Assembly: GCA_900757595.1 (NCBI GenBank)
Contig: CAAEOL010000023.1
Span: 25,000-88,999 of the forward strand
DNA from: an uncultured Collinsella sp.
Lineage (GTDB): Bacteria; Actinomycetota; Coriobacteriia; Coriobacteriales; Coriobacteriaceae
Reading direction: 5' to 3'
Length of the DNA: 64,000 nucleotides
The position numbers and the translations under genes are program-made. The notes under the pieces were generated by a model, which worked only from the letters and a program-made list of their open reading frames with translations, had not been told where the DNA came from and ran no database searches. Shown here piece after piece: positions 59,992 through 64,000 of this stretch (the stretch's first letter is position 1; each line of letters begins with the position of its first letter).

Positions 59992-60642
59992 CTAATCCTG
60001 CGTGTCGCCTCCGTACATGTAGACGATAAAGCCGTCGCCGGTGTCTTGGCTGTGATCCTCCAGGATGCGCTTCATGTTGAGGTGCTCGTAGAACTGCCAA
60101 TCGGAGTTGCAGTCGCTCATCAGGAAGAACTTGGTGCAGCCTGCCCGGGCGAGCTCGGCGCGCGAAAGGTCGATGAGTGTGCGGCCGAGTCCCTTGCCCT
60201 GCCACTCGGGCACGATGATGATCAGGTTGAGCTGGCCCTGGGCATACTCGTTGCCCGTGGCGGCAAAGCGGTCGGCCGTGGCCTTTTCACGACTGTCGCC
60301 AAAGAGCGAGCCCTCGAGCTTGGCATCGGCGGTCTTTGCCATCTCGGTTGCCTGGGCGAGCATCTCGTCGTAGCAGGGCTCCCACGTGGGATTGGTGCGC
60401 GGCTTGCCGTCCTCGAAGATGCCGATACAGCAGGCGGCGATAGTGCGGCCCTCGGCCTCGGCGACGAGTGCGATGGGGGAGCGCTGCAGCTGCATAGCGA
60501 TGTTAAAGCGCGCGCAGAAATCGGCGGCTTCGACGTCGCCGCGGTTGCGTAGTGTGTTGCACCACAGCTGATTGTAAATGGCGGCGATGCCGGTCAAGTC
60601 ATCGAGCGTGGCGGCGCGCAGAGTTACGTTGTCAAGGCTCAT
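59992..60642 (-). CDS. GNAT-family N-acetyltransferase
   Basis: The 216-residue protein has the GNAT acetyl-CoA motif A in LNLIIIVPEWQGKGLGRTLI (V-x-x-x-x-Q-G-K-G-L-G) with flanking strands, and a C-terminal FFLMSDCNSDWQFYEHL block. The acceptor substrate is unknown. ATG follows AAGGAGCCTCC-like sequence. It is flanked by the kinase remnant and a 365-bp gap. Confidence 0.87.
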   Translation of the reverse strand: MSLDNVTLRAATLDDLTGIAAIYNQLWCNTLRNRGDVEAADFCARFNIAMQLQRSPIALVAEAEGRTIAACCIGIFEDGKPRTNPTWEPCYDEMLAQATEMAKTADAKLEGSLFGDSREKATADRFAATGNEYAQGQLNLIIIVPEWQGKGLGRTLIDLSRAELARAGCTKFFLMSDCNSDWQFYEHLNMKRILEDHSQDTGDGFIVYMYGGDTQD

Positions 60643-60762
60643 GGAGGCTCCTTCCAGGTTGGGTCAGGCCATCTCTGAGTGTGACATGGACGCAGGATTG
60701 CCGTATCGACCATTCGGCAGACGACCCTCGATCCCTCGGGGACGGAGGGCCCTAAGAAGGAA

Positions 60763-60859
60763 TGAGGGTGGATTTTCGGACACTTGCTCAATGAGAGTGG
60801 ATAATCTCCCACTTTTAGCGCTGGTATAGGTCAAAAACGGGAGATTATCCACTCTCATT
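60763..60859. repeat. AATGAGAGTGGATAATCTC repeats with 21-bp perfect inverted pair
   Basis: Arms 60790-60810 and 60839-60859 are exact reverse complements around a 28-nt spacer. A degenerate direct copy (AATGAGGGTGGATTTTC) starts at 60763. The rest of 60643-61007 shows no gene, apart from a small GACCCTCG-type stem. Confidence 0.65.
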
Positions 60860-61007
60860 CTGGCTAGTTCCGCCCATGCGCTGGGGTGGGGGATATGCGT
60901 CTTCCGCCCTCCTTTCTTTGGCTGGATTTTGCACTGAAGGCAGCGACCTGCATGTCTTTGGCGTAAAGTTTATCCGCAGCACATGTCAATAAGCGAAAGG
61001 CCCGGTA

Positions 61008-61970
61008 GTGAGCGCGTTCTACTTCTTCTACGGAATCACGTTCGTTTTGGTTTGCATGGTGGCGGTGTGCGTATCGGTATGCACGTACCTCGTCTCACAT
61101 CGAACAAGCTACTTGACGGTCTCGGCCTTCTTTTTCTTCGACATGCTCGAAAGCGCCATCGTATTCCTCGATGAGTATCAGGACCGTAAGATGATGGTGG
61201 ATATCCTCAGCAGCCAATTTCCCATGACTCACCCCATAACGAAACTCGTCCTATCGATTGGAATCATGGCGAGCATGTGGGCATTTGCATTGGCGATCGT
61301 AAACAAGACGAGCCGGCTTCACATGCTTGTGCCCTGCATCGCCTTTTCTGCTTTCGAGGCCATGTCGCTTGTGTTGCAGCCCGATTCAATCAAACAACTC
61401 GCCTTTTATGCGTTGCGCTCCTTGTTCATGTTCGTGGCGTTTGGCATGATTTTCGTCTGCTACCGCAAAAGCAAGCCGTTGGCGCGAAAGAGCTTCTTTG
61501 CACGCTACGGCAGGTTTCTTATTGTGATGGCTGTGTTGACGGCGTTTGTTCTGATCGAGGATGTACGCGTTCTCGGGCTGAATATTGGGCGGATCGAAGT
61601 CATCGATTACCTGTATTTTGCCTACGGCAGAAACATCCCAGAGAACATCATGAGCGTGGTGGCCGCGATATATACCATTCGTGCGGCGTCGCGGATCTTG
61701 TCGTTGCGCTTTTCTGCTCCGCCCACAACGTCTGGCACCTCTGCCAAGCAGATTGCGGAGGTCCGCTTCTCGGCATTCTGCGACCAGCACGATATCTCCG
61801 CGCGCGAACGCGAAGTGCTCGACCTTCTGCTTGATGGCCAGGATAACCGCGCCATAGCGAATGATTTATTTATCTCTGTCGGCACGGTCAAATCGCATGT
61901 TCACACGATATTCCGTAAATGCGGTGTCTCATCGCGGTCCGAGCTTCTTCAGAGCTTTTGGGCAGGTTAA
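61008..61970 (+). CDS. Membrane-anchored LuxR-family regulator 4
   Basis: The 320-residue protein has about seven hydrophobic segments and a LuxR HTH (ISAREREVLDLLLDGQDNRA, SVGTVKSHVHTIFRK). Sensor motifs DMLESAIVFLDEYQDRK, LIEDVRV and GRNIPENIMS line up with the other two membrane LuxR proteins. Start is GTG at 61008 after AAAGG. It lies directly before the Tat-exported amidohydrolase on the same strand. Confidence 0.88.
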   Translation: MSAFYFFYGITFVLVCMVAVCVSVCTYLVSHRTSYLTVSAFFFFDMLESAIVFLDEYQDRKMMVDILSSQFPMTHPITKLVLSIGIMASMWAFALAIVNKTSRLHMLVPCIAFSAFEAMSLVLQPDSIKQLAFYALRSLFMFVAFGMIFVCYRKSKPLARKSFFARYGRFLIVMAVLTAFVLIEDVRVLGLNIGRIEVIDYLYFAYGRNIPENIMSVVAAIYTIRAASRILSLRFSAPPTTSGTSAKQIAEVRFSAFCDQHDISAREREVLDLLLDGQDNRAIANDLFISVGTVKSHVHTIFRKCGVSSRSELLQSFWAG

Positions 61971-62108
61971 AGGCAGGGTTATAGGGGATATAAGCCTCCG
62001 CTTACGGCAATAACCCCGTTTGTGCAGGCAAGTTTATACCCGGGGGTGCTATTCAGGTGATAGCAAGCGTCGCGAAAGCGCGGCGATGTCAACAGAAAGG
62101 TGGGTTAC

Positions 62109-63912
62109 ATGAAGACCTCTATCCCTCCCGTTTCCCGTAGAAGCTTTCTCGGCCTGAGCACGTTGGGCGCCGCGGCTGTTGCGGTGGGCGCCGCCGGTTG
62201 CGCCAACAATTCTTCAAATGCCGGAAGCACCGGCAGCGTGAGTTCCGATAAGGCATCCATCGTCTTTCGTAACGGCACGATTCAGACGATGGTCAAAGAG
62301 GGCGACACCGCGGCCGCCCTGGCTGTCTCGGGCAACAAGATCGTATATGTAGGCGAAGACTCCGGTGTTGACGAGTACATCGATGACAACACGCGCGTCA
62401 TCGATCTTGATGGCGGTATGGTGACCCCCCGGCTTTATGGACGGCCATATCCACGCTCCGGGCAACTGGGTGACCGCGCTGTACGAGATCGATCTTACCA
62501 AGAGCACCACGATCGATGAGTATAAGAAGGTGATCAGTGATTTTGTAACCAAGCATCCCGATGATAAGGCTTACGTTGGCGGCTCGTTCATGATCAACGC
62601 CTTCGAGCAAGAGGATGGCACCAATCCCGGCCCCAACAAGTCCATCCTCGATGAGATCTGCTCCGATAAGCCCATCTTGCTGACCGATGTTTCCCATCAT
62701 TCGGTGTGGGTCAACAGCCGTGCGCTCGAGCTTGCGGGCATCGATAACGATACCCCCAATCCCACGGGCGGCATCATCACCCGCGATGCAAACGGCGAGG
62801 CGACTGGCTACTTGATCGATTCTGCTACCGAATTGGTGAGGGAGGTTGTCTCCGTCGAGCATACGCACAAGGAGCTTGAGAACGCTATCGACAAGTACCA
62901 GCAGGTGGCTACGAAATACGGCATCACCGGCATTACCAACATAAGCGTCGTGGGAAAGTCTACGGCAGAGGATTGCCAGTTCTATACTGACCTTGAGAAA
63001 GATGGCAAGCTTAACCTGCGCATGCGAGTACTTCCTACCATTGTGCCTGGCATGACGGCTAAAGAGGCCCGTAAAACCGTGAAGGACCTCAAGAAGTTCG
63101 ATAGCAACATGATCTCTACCGGTACGGTCAAGATCTACTCCGATGGCGTTACCGAGGGCGGCAGCGCCGTGATGCTCGAGCCATATACCTCCGCCGCCGG
63201 TAAGGGCGATAACTGGTACGGCGAGTCCGTCTGGGATAAGCGGGAGTTCAGCGACATGGTGGCCGCCCTCGACAAAGAGGGTGTTCAGATTCATGTTCAC
63301 GCGATCGGCGACGGCGCCGTCCACAATACACTCGATGCCTACGAGCGCTGCGTCAAGGAGAACGGCGAGCGCGATGATCGCCGCAACACCATGACGCATG
63401 TGTGCGCAATCACCGACGAGGACATTCAGCGCGTCGCCGATCTCGACATCGTGTGCGCGCTGCAGTTCCTGTGGATGTATCACGATTCTTTGTGCGATCT
63501 CGAGATCGCCATGGTGGGCGAGGATCGCGCCATGAAGTTCTACCCCGTCAAGAACATGCTCGAGGCCGGCTGCTTTATCTCCGGTGCGAGCGATGGCCCG
63601 GTCACCGGCTATGCGCCGCTCGAGGAGATCGAGGTGGCCGTTACGCGCAACAGCCCGTTTCCCGAGGAGGAGGACACTGATATGTACCGTTGGCCCGAGC
63701 AGGCCATCACGGCATATCAGGCGCTCGAGGCATATACCAAAAACGTTGCCTTCGAGAACTACATGGAGGATAAAATCGGTACGCTCGAGGTGGGCAAGCT
63801 CGCCGACCTCACGGTGCTCGACCAAGACATCCTTAATTGCGATCCCAAGAAGATCTCCGATACCAAGGTTCTGTTTACTGTCTCCGATGGTCGTATCGTA
63901 TACGAGGGATAA
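62109..63912 (+). pseudogene. Tat-exported lipoprotein amidohydrolase, frameshifted at a C6 run
   Basis: The first frame encodes a Tat signal (SRRSFLGLS) and a lipobox-like GAAGC, then the amidohydrolase N-terminus to DLDGGMVTP. At 62425-62430 there is a run of six C; five would continue as TPGFMDGHIHAPGN, the expected metal-binding strand. The second frame carries the rest, with FMINAFEQ, IHVHAIGDGAV, HVCAITDE and SGASDGPV motifs, to a stop at 63910. Full length would be about 600 residues, acting outside the membrane. It resembles the amidohydrolase at 53488. Decay, slippage-based switching or a sequencing error are all possible. Confidence 0.8.
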
Positions 63913-64000
63913 TCGGTCGATCGAGGTGAAGAGCGGACGATTTGCTCGGCAGAACGCTTGGATGCCAGCCGTCGTCGCGATTTAGCGCAGACCGCCGCGG

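Overview
The window reads as a high-GC Gram-positive anaerobe of the Coriobacteriia, most likely a Collinsella-type gut actinobacterium. This is inferred from gene content: phosphotransferase (PTS) sugar uptake with a lac/tagatose-6-phosphate pathway, class II GalT, FprA flavodiiron protein, an agmatine deiminase route, and membrane-anchored LuxR regulators. GTG starts are common. No phage, transposase, rRNA or CRISPR array is visible. One tRNA, Thr(CGT), is present.

Region 1 (1-9.4 kb): the 3' end of nagA, a flavodoxin, a lacX-lacC pair, a small remnant of a second nagA tail, a YhcH/NanQ-type gene, a frameshifted hypothetical gene, tRNA-Thr, an orphan PTS IIB that has lost its phospho-histidine, galM with a divergent DeoR/LacR-like regulator, and a Fic protein whose start sits against a perfect 32-bp inverted repeat.

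Region 2 (9.7-37.5 kb) is a large lactose/galactose block. It has three lacE-lacG cassettes (lactose EIICB plus 6-phospho-beta-galactosidase), each transcribed away from its own LacI-family regulator, and one lacF (EIIA) for all three. lacA, lacB and a second lacX-lacC pair follow, then galK-galT with a fourth LacI, fprA, and a class II aldolase next to a DeoR regulator. Together these import lactose as lactose-6-P, cleave it, and take galactose-6-P through tagatose-6-P and tagatose-1,6-bisP to triose phosphates. Free galactose enters by GalM/GalK/GalT. Each LacI intergenic region carries its own variant of an ACGTTAACAT-type operator, and the four regulators differ at the two residues that set specificity in LacI.

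Region 3 (37.5-45.3 kb): a HAD phosphatase, an AraC regulator, an unusual Nudix-Vsr fusion, a BceAB-like ABC transporter and a membrane LuxR regulator.

Region 4 (45.6-64 kb) centres on agmatine and amides: putrescine carbamoyltransferase, two APC permeases, two divergent agmatine deiminases, two amidohydrolases (one a Tat-exported lipoprotein frameshifted in a C6 run), a MATE exporter, a GNAT enzyme, a decayed Ser/Thr-kinase fragment and three more LuxR regulators. Three of the four LuxR proteins in the window share a multi-pass N-terminal sensor with its own conserved motifs.

Intergenic DNA is rich in dispersed hairpin elements. There are six copies of a TGTAACA-ended element, two other repeat families, and several long perfect inverted repeats.
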